This document shows, piece after piece, positions 1 to 5,242 of a stretch of 5,375 nucleotides of DNA (position 1 is the first letter of the stretch; each line of letters opens with the position of its first letter). Under the pieces are notes generated by a model. The model had not been told where the DNA came from. It saw only the letters and a list, made by a program, of their open reading frames with translations, and did no database searches. The DNA comes from JAKVAV01 sp964651785. Its GTDB lineage: Bacteria > Bacteroidota > Bacteroidia > Flavobacteriales_D > Cryomorphaceae. The DNA lies in the NCBI GenBank assembly GCA_964651785.1, contig CAZYWJ010000115.1, forward strand, positions 1 to 5,375. The letters run 5' to 3'. A program made the position numbers and the translations under genes.

Positions 1-695
1 CCTATTACCACCTTCTCTACAGCCATCGCGATGAGAATGAGGCGGAGCGTTTTATCCGGAACTTACTTAAATACCTCGCTCCGAGCCAGAAAGCTCATTT
101 CTTAGATTTGGCTTGCGGAAAAGGTCGTCACAGCCTCACTGTTAACCGAGCCGGGTTTGAAGTGACGGGAGCTGATTTGGCCGAAGAAAATATTCGATTT
201 GCCAAGAAAAACGGCAATGATCGATTGCATTTTGTACGGCACGATATGCGTAAAGCTCTTGGTGAAAACCGCTTTGACTACGTATTGAATCTCTTTACGA
301 GTTTTGGGTACTTCAGAGATTTGGAAGAAAATGAAGAAGTATTAAAAGCCATATCTACCGAGCTGAAGCCAAAAGGAAAGGTGGTTTTGGATTTCATGAA
401 TGTAGAGAAAGTCACGCGTGGGTTGGTACCCATGGAAGTCAGGGAAATTGAAGGCGTACGGTTCAAAATCACCCGGCGATACGAGGAAGGCTATATTCTC
501 AAAACAATTGAATTGAAAGATGGGGAAACGGAGCATACCTTCTACGAGCGCGTTAAAGCTTTAACGAAAGAAGAGCTGACGGGAATGTTTCATCGTTGTG
601 GATTTGAGATTCTCGACATCTTTGGGAATTACAATCTCGATGATTTCGACGTCGAAGACTCTTCTCGATTAATACTAATCGGTCGCAAACCATGA
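1..695 (+). CDS. Class I SAM-dependent methyltransferase, 5'-truncated by window edge
   Basis: The reading frame is open from the window start (first complete codon at 3, YYHLLYSHRDENEAERF) to TGA at 693-695, giving 230 visible residues; the true start lies upstream. An ATG or TTG near 108 would be a false start, because it would cut through the conserved core. Visible signatures: glycine-rich SAM-binding motif I LDLACGKGRHS (visible residues 34-44), the acidic end of strand 2 in GADLA (D58), DMRK at 81-84, and the strand-4 region FDYVLNLFTSFGYF (91-104), followed by a C-terminal half with a mixed insert. The family transfers methyl from S-adenosylmethionine to a small molecule or macromolecule in the cytoplasm; the substrate cannot be read from the sequence. 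The N-terminal YYHxLYxHRDExEAExF stretch is typical of uncharacterised Bacteroidota methyltransferases of this type. Its stop overlaps the next gene's ATG (ATGA), so the two are probably co-transcribed and translationally coupled. Confidence 0.9.
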   Translation, partial: YYHLLYSHRDENEAERFIRNLLKYLAPSQKAHFLDLACGKGRHSLTVNRAGFEVTGADLAEENIRFAKKNGNDRLHFVRHDMRKALGENRFDYVLNLFTSFGYFRDLEENEEVLKAISTELKPKGKVVLDFMNVEKVTRGLVPMEVREIEGVRFKITRRYEEGYILKTIELKDGETEHTFYERVKALTKEELTGMFHRCGFEILDIFGNYNLDDFDVEDSSRLILIGRKP

Positions 696-1423
696 ACTGG
701 TCCTACATATTAATATTGTTCGCAGTTGGCGTTGCTTCAGGTACAGGTGGAATGTACCTGCACGGAAGACTCACCAAAGATGTAAAAGTACTCTTGGCCT
801 TTAGCGGCGCCTACCTCTTTGCGCTCGCGATTATGCATCTGCTTCCCGAAATTTATATTCACCTCGGTCACGATGCGGGGCTCTACATTCTGTTGGGATT
901 CCTTATCCAAATGGTAATGGACTATTTTTCCAGAGGAATTGAACACGGCCATATTCATCATCATCTTTCCGTCAAAAATCCTTTCCCCCTTGGCATCTTT
1001 ATCAGCCTGTTCTTGCATTCCATTGTAGAAGGTCTGCCTTTGGGTGGTGGATTCGATCACCATCACGCCGGTCATGGCTTCGACACGGGTAGCTTGGTTA
1101 TCGGAATTGCCATTCACAAAGTTCCCGAGGCCATCGCGCTGGCCGCAATCCTCTATCACACCTTTGAGAAAAAACTCAAGGTAGTCGGTTACATCTGTAT
1201 CTACGCAATAGCCACACCATTAGGAATTATGCTCGGTCATTATCTTTTGGAAAGTGCCTCGTTTGATCCTACAAAGTTTTACTCCATCATTTTGGCCATC
1301 GCGGTTGGTATTTTTCTTCACGTAAGTACCACCATCATTTTCGAAGCAGATGAAGCCCACCGATTGAGCTGGCCTAAATCCATCGCGATAATTCTGGGAC
1401 TGATTTTAGTATTGCTCGTTTAG
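692..1423 (+). CDS. ZIP family divalent metal cation transporter
   Basis: A 243-residue inner-membrane protein, the usual size for bacterial ZIP transporters (ZupT/GufA-like), which import or equilibrate Zn2+, Fe2+ or Mn2+. About eight hydrophobic segments can be seen. The metal-site motifs are in the expected helices: HSIVEG in TM4 (H109, E113) and HKVPEA in TM5 (H142, E146). A further FLHVSTTIIFE lies in the penultimate helix (H210, E218). Two histidine-rich loops, HGHIHHH at 85-91 and HHHAGH at 123-128, are likely cytoplasmic or periplasmic metal-handling loops; the first corresponds to the variable TM3-TM4 loop of the family. The start at 692 is fixed by the 4-bp ATGA overlap with the methyltransferase and gives a natural N-terminal membrane helix. 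Metal specificity is not determinable. TAG at 1421-1423 is followed closely by a perfect palindrome. Confidence 0.92.
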   Translation: MNWSYILILFAVGVASGTGGMYLHGRLTKDVKVLLAFSGAYLFALAIMHLLPEIYIHLGHDAGLYILLGFLIQMVMDYFSRGIEHGHIHHHLSVKNPFPLGIFISLFLHSIVEGLPLGGGFDHHHAGHGFDTGSLVIGIAIHKVPEAIALAAILYHTFEKKLKVVGYICIYAIATPLGIMLGHYLLESASFDPTKFYSIILAIAVGIFLHVSTTIIFEADEAHRLSWPKSIAIILGLILVLLV

Positions 1424-1428
1424 GTGTA

Positions 1429-1446
1429 TTCTATCGATCGATAGAA
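1429..1446. promoter_or_regulatory. 18-bp perfect palindrome, possible operator
   Basis: TTCTATCGATCGATAGAA is perfectly self-complementary over 18 bp. It begins 5 bp after the ZIP transporter stop and ends 41 bp before the TAnnTTTG box of the peroxiredoxin. As a hairpin it would have a 7-bp stem and GATC loop but no T-run after it, so it does not look like an intrinsic terminator. Dyad symmetry at this distance upstream of a promoter suits a dimeric regulator, perhaps an activator or redox/metal sensor. That role is inference; no known consensus was recognised. Confidence 0.45.
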
Positions 1447-1487
1447 AGAAGCAATAGAAGACGACGCACATAGCCATTGGCATCAAT

Positions 1488-1495
1488 TACCTTTG
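1488..1495 (+). promoter_or_regulatory. Bacteroidota -7 box of the peroxiredoxin promoter
   Basis: TACCTTTG matches the Bacteroidota sigma-ABfr -7 consensus TAnnTTTG exactly and lies 25 bp before the peroxiredoxin ATG, implying a 5' UTR of about 20 nt. No good TTTG -33 box is present at the usual 19-21 bp spacing. The promoter may therefore be weak without an activator, and the palindrome upstream could be that activator's site. Confidence 0.6.
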
Positions 1496-1520
1496 TTCCT
1501 CACAAAACAAAGGAAACATT

Positions 1521-2153
1521 ATGTCAGTATTAGTTGGAAAAAAAGCCCCTCAGTTTAAAGCACCGGCGGTTATAAACGGTGAGGAAATAGTAGAAGATTT
1601 TTCATTAGATCAATTCATCGGAAATAAACATGTGATCCTCTTCTTTTACCCGAAGGATTTCACATTTGTATGCCCTACGGAACTTCATGCCTTTCAATCT
1701 AAAATGAATGAATTCAAAGAAAGAGGCGTGGAAATCGTGGCGGTTTCTACCGATACCGAGCAGTCTCACTGGGGCTGGTTGCAATTGCCAAAAGATAAAG
1801 GCGGAATCCAGGGAATTACTTACCCTATTGTAGCTGATACAAACAAAACCATCTCTCACAACTTTGATGTGTTAGCGGGCGATTTCTTCTACGATGAAGA
1901 AGGAATGCTTCAAGCCGAAGGTGAACTCGTAGCTTACCGAGGACTATTCCTTATTGACAAAGAAGGTGTGGTACGCCACCAGGTGGTGAATGACTTGCCT
2001 TTGGGGAGAAATGTAGACGAAGCATTGAGAATGGTCGATGCCCTGCAATTCTTTGAAGAAAAAGGAGAAGTATGTCCCGCGAACTGGGAAAAAGGAAAAG
2101 GCGGAATGCAAGCCACTCATTCAGGTGTGGCTGAGTACTTGGCCGCAAACTAA
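1521..2153 (+). CDS. Typical 2-Cys peroxiredoxin (Prx1/AhpC class)
   Basis: A complete 210-residue cytoplasmic thiol peroxidase that reduces hydrogen peroxide, organic hydroperoxides and possibly peroxynitrite, normally recycled by thioredoxin or AhpF-type reductases. The peroxidatic cysteine is C51 in FTFVCPTE, with T48 three residues before it and R140 (AYRGLF) as the conserved active-site arginine. The resolving cysteine is C185 in GEVCPANW. GGIQG (94-98) sits where sensitive peroxiredoxins carry GGLG, but the C-terminal YF motif is replaced by YL (206-207), so sensitivity to over-oxidation is uncertain. Relative to human Prx2 there is an insertion of about 13 residues around 121-136 (DFFYDEEGMLQAEG), which is common in Bacteroidota homologues. 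The ATG is preceded by AAAGGAAA at about 6 bp, a modest Shine-Dalgarno. It has its own promoter box and terminator, so it is probably monocistronic. Confidence 0.96.
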   Translation: MSVLVGKKAPQFKAPAVINGEEIVEDFSLDQFIGNKHVILFFYPKDFTFVCPTELHAFQSKMNEFKERGVEIVAVSTDTEQSHWGWLQLPKDKGGIQGITYPIVADTNKTISHNFDVLAGDFFYDEEGMLQAEGELVAYRGLFLIDKEGVVRHQVVNDLPLGRNVDEALRMVDALQFFEEKGEVCPANWEKGKGGMQATHSGVAEYLAAN

Positions 2154-2172
2154 GATTGAAATCATAAAATTG

Positions 2173-2202
2173 AAAAAGCCCCTCCACGCGAGGGGTTTTT
2201 TT
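2173..2202 (+). terminator. Intrinsic terminator of the peroxiredoxin gene
   Basis: Stem CCCCTC (2179-2184) pairs with GAGGGG (2190-2195) around a CACGC loop and is followed by seven T. The A-run 2173-2177 pairs with the T-run, extending the stem and making it potentially active on both strands. It starts about 20 bp after the peroxiredoxin stop. Confidence 0.92.
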
Positions 2203-2260
2203 ATGGACTGAAATAAACTGATTTACTGTGATGATTGAGACTAAAAATAGTTTGATCGGC

Positions 2261-2274
2261 GAAAATTAATTTTC
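2261..2274. repeat. 14-bp AT-rich palindrome
   Basis: GAAAATTAATTTTC is perfectly self-complementary, in a gene-free stretch about 60 bp after the peroxiredoxin terminator. No promoter box lies next to it. It could be a protein-binding dyad or a chance feature of AT-rich DNA. Confidence 0.3.
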
Positions 2275-2443
2275 ATTTCGATTAAGAATACCTGTAACAT
2301 TTCTAGATGTGATAATCAATTCTTTAACCCCCCCCTTCTAAGAACCCGATGCAATTTTTTCTTGGAAAAGTCAAACTGAATTGAGATATTAAATCACTAA
2401 AAGAAAGTGAGGCTGACCAGATCATCCCATTTTCCGAAGACAT

Positions 2444-2472
2444 AAAAAAAGCCTCGGCGAGCAGGCCGAGGC
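2444..2472 (-). terminator. Intrinsic terminator on the minus strand
   Basis: GCCTCGGC (2451-2458) and GCCGAGGC (2465-2472) form a perfect 8-bp GC-rich stem with a 6-base loop. On the minus strand it is followed by seven T (A-run 2444-2450 on +). On the + strand the hairpin is followed by ATATCATT, so termination is directional, leftward. This is the strongest evidence that something is transcribed on the minus strand here. Confidence 0.8.
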
Positions 2473-2514
2473 ATATCATTAACCACCCACAGCAAAAAAA
2501 GGAGGTGACTATGA
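2444..2514 (-). ncRNA. Candidate small RNA with anti-Shine-Dalgarno tract
   Basis: On the minus strand a promoter-like TATCTTTG (2527-2520) is followed by about 70 bases ending in a strong hairpin and seven U. Near the 5' end the transcript would carry UCACCUCCUUU (2508-2498), a perfect match to the conserved 16S rRNA 3' tail, meaning it could pair with Shine-Dalgarno sequences. UCACC (2508-2504) can pair with GGUGG (2487-2483), one G-U pair included, leaving UCC followed by a U-run in a loop. The predicted layout is thus a 5' stem-loop with a C/U-rich loop plus a terminator hairpin. No gene lies downstream on the minus strand before the oppositely oriented peroxiredoxin, so a leader or attenuator role is not supported by context. 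The 5' end is estimated from the promoter box. The call is inference from signals only; no known RNA family was recognised. Confidence 0.45.
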
Positions 2515-2519
2515 CTTAG

Positions 2520-2527
2520 CAAAGATA
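2520..2527 (-). promoter_or_regulatory. Bacteroidota -7 box on the minus strand
   Basis: The minus strand reads TATCTTTG, an exact TAnnTTTG match, placing a transcription start near 2512-2516 and the minus-strand terminator about 70 bases downstream. At the expected -33 position there is only ATGG, a poor match to TTTG, so this is a partial promoter call. Confidence 0.45.
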
Positions 2528-2629
2528 GGTAAAACGAGAACCGATGCCATAGTTTTCCCGTTTCGCCCTGATCGAGATAGCAATCCGAATAGGGAGGCAT
2601 AACAAACTCAATCTTTTTAATCAATTACA

Positions 2630-3601
2630 ATGACCAAAATTGCTTATAGCTTTCTCGTCTGCTGTTTTATTTCTTCAAATTTAATCGGTCAAAACCTTAT
2701 AGCCGATCCGAGTTTTGAGAATTTTGGAGAATGTCCTCAAGTTGTTAGTTTTCCGGAGTTCGGATTTGAAACCTGGGAAATATTCAGAGGTACGCCAAAT
2801 ATTCATAGTGAATGTTCAATGGATTTCCCTCTCGGATGGAATTCAGGTTTCGGATACCAAGCCTCAAGAACCGGATTGACGCATATTGGTTTTGCTTCAT
2901 ATTTTGATGTATGGCAAGCAAGAGAATATCCTGCAACAGAACTTCTTGATAGTTTAGAAATAGGCCAAGAATATTATGTTGAATTTCATGTTTCATTAGC
3001 CTATAATTTTAACGTTACAATGTTTAAATCGAACAACTTAGGAGTTTTGTTAATGACGGAAAATTACTTGACTTTGGAAATAATGGATCCCGCTCCCAAC
3101 TTCGCTCATTTAAATGTTGATACAATGATAAGTGATACGTTGAATTGGGTAAAGCTTTACGGACATATAGTAGCGGACTCTGCATATAAGTATCTAGCGA
3201 TCGGAAATTTTTTTGATGATAGTCTCACCACTTATGAATTTGGTTTTGACGAAATTGAAGATGGTATTACCGCATATTACTTTCTTGATGATGTTTGCAT
3301 CTCTGCTGATTCAGCATTGTGTGGAGAAATTTTATCTTCTCCTTATAATAAAATAGAAAAGGATGGGATTCGAATATTTCCCAATCCCGTTTTTGATCAC
3401 TTTAGTATTCTTTCTGATCAGAACGGATATCTGGAAAATCTGAGTTTGCTTAATATGAGCGGCATGAAGGTCTATGAAGCATCGAGAACCGAATTGTCTT
3501 CATTAGTCTTTAATATCGATAATATTCAATCCGGACTTTATATAGTAAATATAAGAACAGCAGATGGGCAAGTTTATGTCAAAAAGGTTATTGTACAATA
3601 A
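2630..3601 (+). CDS. Secreted protein with T9SS type A C-terminal sorting domain
   Basis: A 323-residue protein exported by Sec and then by the Bacteroidota type IX system. An N-terminal signal peptide (about 1-21, hydrophobic core IAYSFLVCCFISS, cleavage likely after IGQ) is followed by a beta-rich module of about 200 residues. This module opens with NLIADPSFENFGECP and contains GLTHIGFASY, LEIGQEYYVEFHVSLA, NWVKLYGHI, YLAIGNFFDD and YYFLDDVCIS. The layout resembles the galactose-binding/jelly-roll-like NLVPNPSFE domain common in Bacteroidota outer-surface proteins, sometimes fused to OmpA; ligand unknown. From about 247 the T9SS sorting domain runs to the end (IRIFPNPVFDHFSI, SGLYIVNIRT, KKVIVQ). 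No Shine-Dalgarno precedes the ATG; the upstream bases are A/T-rich, as usual in this phylum. The gene looks more AT-rich than the left half of the window. The next reading frame starts 8 bp after its stop, suggesting one operon. Confidence 0.85.
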   Translation: MTKIAYSFLVCCFISSNLIGQNLIADPSFENFGECPQVVSFPEFGFETWEIFRGTPNIHSECSMDFPLGWNSGFGYQASRTGLTHIGFASYFDVWQAREYPATELLDSLEIGQEYYVEFHVSLAYNFNVTMFKSNNLGVLLMTENYLTLEIMDPAPNFAHLNVDTMISDTLNWVKLYGHIVADSAYKYLAIGNFFDDSLTTYEFGFDEIEDGITAYYFLDDVCISADSALCGEILSSPYNKIEKDGIRIFPNPVFDHFSILSDQNGYLENLSLLNMSGMKVYEASRTELSSLVFNIDNIQSGLYIVNIRTADGQVYVKKVIVQ

Positions 3602-3609
3602 CCATAATT

Positions 3610-4017
3610 ATGAAAATTAGATTTCAAATATTACTTATATTATTGACTATAAGCCTTGTCGGATATGGTCAGGTAACCGTTGACAATAACAATCCTTCAG
3701 CCGGTAATTTCGTTGGATATGTTTCAGGATTTCCTATTATTCCACTTGAAATTCGGAATGATAACAATGCTGACGTTGAGTTTTGGACCAACGGAACACA
3801 ATGGCTTCGGTTGAATGAAGACGGAAGATGGTTTCACAATACACCCGTTACCGGAAGCTCTACATTCAGACTGAGAGCTGTGCCGGGAACAAATACCGGC
3901 ATACGAGTAGGGGCGGTTAACAATAAGGCTACCAATATCGGACTGCGCTCTACCGCAGACAACGCTACATCTGATAATGTCGGAATTTTATCTGAAGTAG
4001 ATGATGATGATGCATAG
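3610..4017 (+). CDS. N-terminal fragment: signal peptide and first G-x-R repeat
   Basis: This frame encodes 135 residues up to the premature TAG. It starts 8 bp after the upstream gene's stop with a clear signal peptide (about 1-21, core ILLILLTISLVG, cleavage likely after GYGQ). It continues with a beta-rich region (LEIRNDNNADVEFWTNG, STFRLRAVPG) like the start of tail-fibre proteins, then the first repeat NIGLRSTADNATSDNVGIL (109-127). Just before the stop the codons are GAT four times then GCA, giving an acidic DDDDA end. If translated it would be exported, but without a sorting domain it would stay in the periplasm or be degraded. Whether it is still made is unknown. Confidence 0.6.
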   Translation: MKIRFQILLILLTISLVGYGQVTVDNNNPSAGNFVGYVSGFPIIPLEIRNDNNADVEFWTNGTQWLRLNEDGRWFHNTPVTGSSTFRLRAVPGTNTGIRVGAVNNKATNIGLRSTADNATSDNVGILSEVDDDDA

Positions 4018-4413
4018 ATCAATAATGGCTTGGTTTCTGAGACGGAGGGATTCGTTTCCCGTAATTTCGGTATTAGATCAACGGCAAAAAATGCTCTTGA
4101 CTTTGATCTGGACGGTGCAAATTACGGGGTGCTGGGTACCGCTTGGTCCGAGGATGGAGTATTTACCGATTTAGCTTATGGTGTTCGAGGTGAGGCTTGC
4201 GGTGCCAGAGTAAATATTGGTGTTTACGGCTCAATTAAACCACCTTCAGCACCGGGCTGCCACACTTATCCTAGTCAAACTTTTTACGCAGGGTATTTCG
4301 CGGGAGCAGTGGTAGATAATGGTTCCACAATAAATCCTTCTGATGAGAATTTAAAGACAAACATAGAAGTGATGTCCGGAGCTAGAGATTTGGTTAGCTC
4401 AATTATCAGTTAA
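4018..4413 (+). CDS. Middle fragment: G-x-R repeats and start of S74-like domain
   Basis: It is in the same frame as the preceding fragment, directly after TAG. It continues the repeats: NFGIRSTAKNALD, NYGVLGTAW, AYGVRGEACG and NIGVYGSI, a spacing suggestive of a beta-solenoid or trimeric fibre. It then has QTFYAGYFAGAVVDNGSTINPSDENLKTNIEVMSGA, the entry to the chaperone-of-endosialidase domain. S (codon 4339-4341) and K (4354-4356) in SDENLK have the five-residue spacing of the Ser-Lys pair described for self-cleaving endosialidase chaperones; cleavage here is not shown. TTG at 4030 could act as a start for a 127-residue product, but no ribosome-binding site or signal peptide accompanies it, so it is best read as a gene remnant. 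Confidence 0.55.
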   Translation: MNNGLVSETEGFVSRNFGIRSTAKNALDFDLDGANYGVLGTAWSEDGVFTDLAYGVRGEACGARVNIGVYGSIKPPSAPGCHTYPSQTFYAGYFAGAVVDNGSTINPSDENLKTNIEVMSGARDLVSSIIS

Positions 4414-4439
4414 AACTTACGAATTTGATCTGAACAACT

Positions 4440-5114
4440 ATGATTTTATGGGATTTACCCTCAGGAACGAGATACGGTCTGATTTCTCAAGAGGTGCAAA
4501 ATGTACTATCGGAGCTCGTACATAGTGTTATTCATCCCAAATCTACCACGATAGATGGTACTGTTATTTCCGAAGAGGTAGAATTTTTAGGTATGGAATA
4601 TGACCAGCTTATTCCGATCTTGATTGCAGCTTTTAATGAACAAGATAGTGTTATGGCATTGCAAATTGAGGCAAACGAAGAACTTCTTTCTGAGCTTGAA
4701 GAACTCAAAACGCAAATGGCCGAAATGCAAAACCAAATGACGCAAGTGATGGCATCTTTTCAGAGCACCCAAAGCAAGATGAACAATTGCTGCGGTACTG
4801 CACCTTCGGAGAAAGCCGGTTCTGATACGGGGGTTCGACTCCGCTCACCCTCCAAAGAAATTAAGTTGGAGCAAAACTTCCCCAATCCCTTTGATGAGAT
4901 GACTACCATAAACTTTAGCTTGGACAGAGCCGCTCAAATCCGATTGGAGATAAGCGATGCGCAGGGACGTATATTGGATGTTTTGGTAAATACCAACCTG
5001 AAAGCAGGTGAGTACACCGAGCGATGGGATGCCTCTGCATTTGCACCCGGTAAGTATTACTACTCACTTTATGCCGATACGGAATTGCTAACGAAGAAGA
5101 TGATTAAGCGGTGA
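4440..5114 (+). CDS. C-terminal fragment: S74-like domain end, coiled coil, T9SS sorting domain
   Basis: This frame encodes 224 residues. The first five or so (MILWD) are an artefact of the frameshift; homologous sequence begins at LPSGTRYGLISQEVQNVL (6-23). EFLGMEYDQLIPILIAAFNEQ (48-68) is the conserved second half of the endosialidase-chaperone domain in Bacteroidota proteins. A coiled coil spans about 73-116 (heptad-like L, M and E residues; rich in Q and M), followed by NCCG. The T9SS type A sorting domain covers about 143-224 (LEQNFPNPFDEMTTINFSL, GKYYYSLYADTELLTKKMIKR). The ATG at 4440 lacks a ribosome-binding site and a signal peptide, so independent export of this piece is unlikely. 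An automated annotation would probably call it a tail fibre domain-containing protein. Confidence 0.65.
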   Translation: MILWDLPSGTRYGLISQEVQNVLSELVHSVIHPKSTTIDGTVISEEVEFLGMEYDQLIPILIAAFNEQDSVMALQIEANEELLSELEELKTQMAEMQNQMTQVMASFQSTQSKMNNCCGTAPSEKAGSDTGVRLRSPSKEIKLEQNFPNPFDEMTTINFSLDRAAQIRLEISDAQGRILDVLVNTNLKAGEYTERWDASAFAPGKYYYSLYADTELLTKKMIKR

Positions 5115-5142
5115 GAGAAAAAAAGCCTTATTGAAATATAAG

Positions 5143-5170
5143 CCGCCGCCCCTAGAGGTGGCGGTTTTTT
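5143..5170 (+). terminator. Intrinsic terminator of the T9SS cassette
   Basis: CCGCCGCC (5143-5150) pairs with GGTGGCGG (5157-5164), one G-T wobble included, around loop CCTAGA and followed by six T. It lies about 28 bp after the last stop codon of the broken gene. On the other strand the hairpin is not followed by a T-run, so it serves the + strand. Confidence 0.9.
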
Positions 5171-5242
5171 ATCACTCCCGTCTTCATTTCCTCAAGCTCA
5201 GATGAAGCCATCACCGACAGTGGGAGACAATACCTCAGAGCG

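Larger units (their letters stand above)
2154..2629. other. Intergenic region without a convincing protein gene
   Basis: These 476 bp contain, in order, the peroxiredoxin terminator, an AT-rich stretch with a 14-bp palindrome (2261-2274), a run of eight C (2328-2335) and the minus-strand small-RNA candidate (2444-2527). From there to the next ATG nothing firm is seen. No exact TAnnTTTG box on the + strand was found for the gene at 2630. A 75-codon minus-strand frame spans 2397-2624, but it has no family resemblance and runs straight through a terminator hairpin. Confidence 0.7.
3610..5114 (+). pseudogene. Broken gene: T9SS-exported tail-fibre-like protein with endosialidase-chaperone (S74-like) domain
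   Basis: One ancestral gene lies across three frames. Signal peptide and repeats run in frame 1 to TAG at 4015-4017. The same frame then continues to TAA at 4411-4413. In between, frame 2 encodes VKTYEFDLNNYDFMG (about 4409-4453), and from about 4454 frame 3 gives LPSGTRYGLISQEVQ to TGA at 5112-5114. Reading past TAG and dropping one base near 4399 and one T in 4454-4456 joins everything into 500 codons plus stop (1505 nt minus 2 = 501 triplets). The rebuilt order is typical of Bacteroidota tail-fibre-domain proteins: SDENLKTNIE, LSVKTYEFD, LPSGTRYGLISQEVQNVL, EFLGMEYDQLIPILIAA, coiled coil, sorting domain. Such a protein would be a trimeric surface or secreted factor. The long, still coding-like frames show decay is recent; sequence error is the alternative. 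Confidence 0.8.

Noticed and set aside
737..1159. 140-codon minus-strand frame inside the ZIP gene
   Set aside because: Antisense shadow of a gene with full ZIP motifs; no domain or signal of its own.
1429..1446. Palindrome as terminator of the methyltransferase-ZIP operon
   Set aside because: The stem is only 7 bp of mixed composition and is followed by AGAAGCAATAG with no T-run, so intrinsic termination is not supported.
1605..1859. Minus-strand frames inside the peroxiredoxin gene (also 1934-2187)
   Set aside because: Shadows of a clearly conserved peroxiredoxin; no ribosome-binding site, promoter or family features.
2397..2624. 75-codon minus-strand frame across the intergenic region
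   Set aside because: No family resemblance; it runs through a strong minus-strand terminator and contains the promoter-like box, so it is probably not a gene. Its RPARRGFF stretch is merely the translation of the hairpin.
4399..4456. Programmed ribosomal frameshifting to join the three frames
   Set aside because: No slippery heptamer or obvious stimulatory structure at either shift, two successive shifts would be needed, and a TAG also blocks the frame upstream.
5178..5208. CTTCAT/ATGAAG inverted repeat after the last terminator
   Set aside because: A 6-bp stem with a long loop and no adjacent signal is expected by chance.
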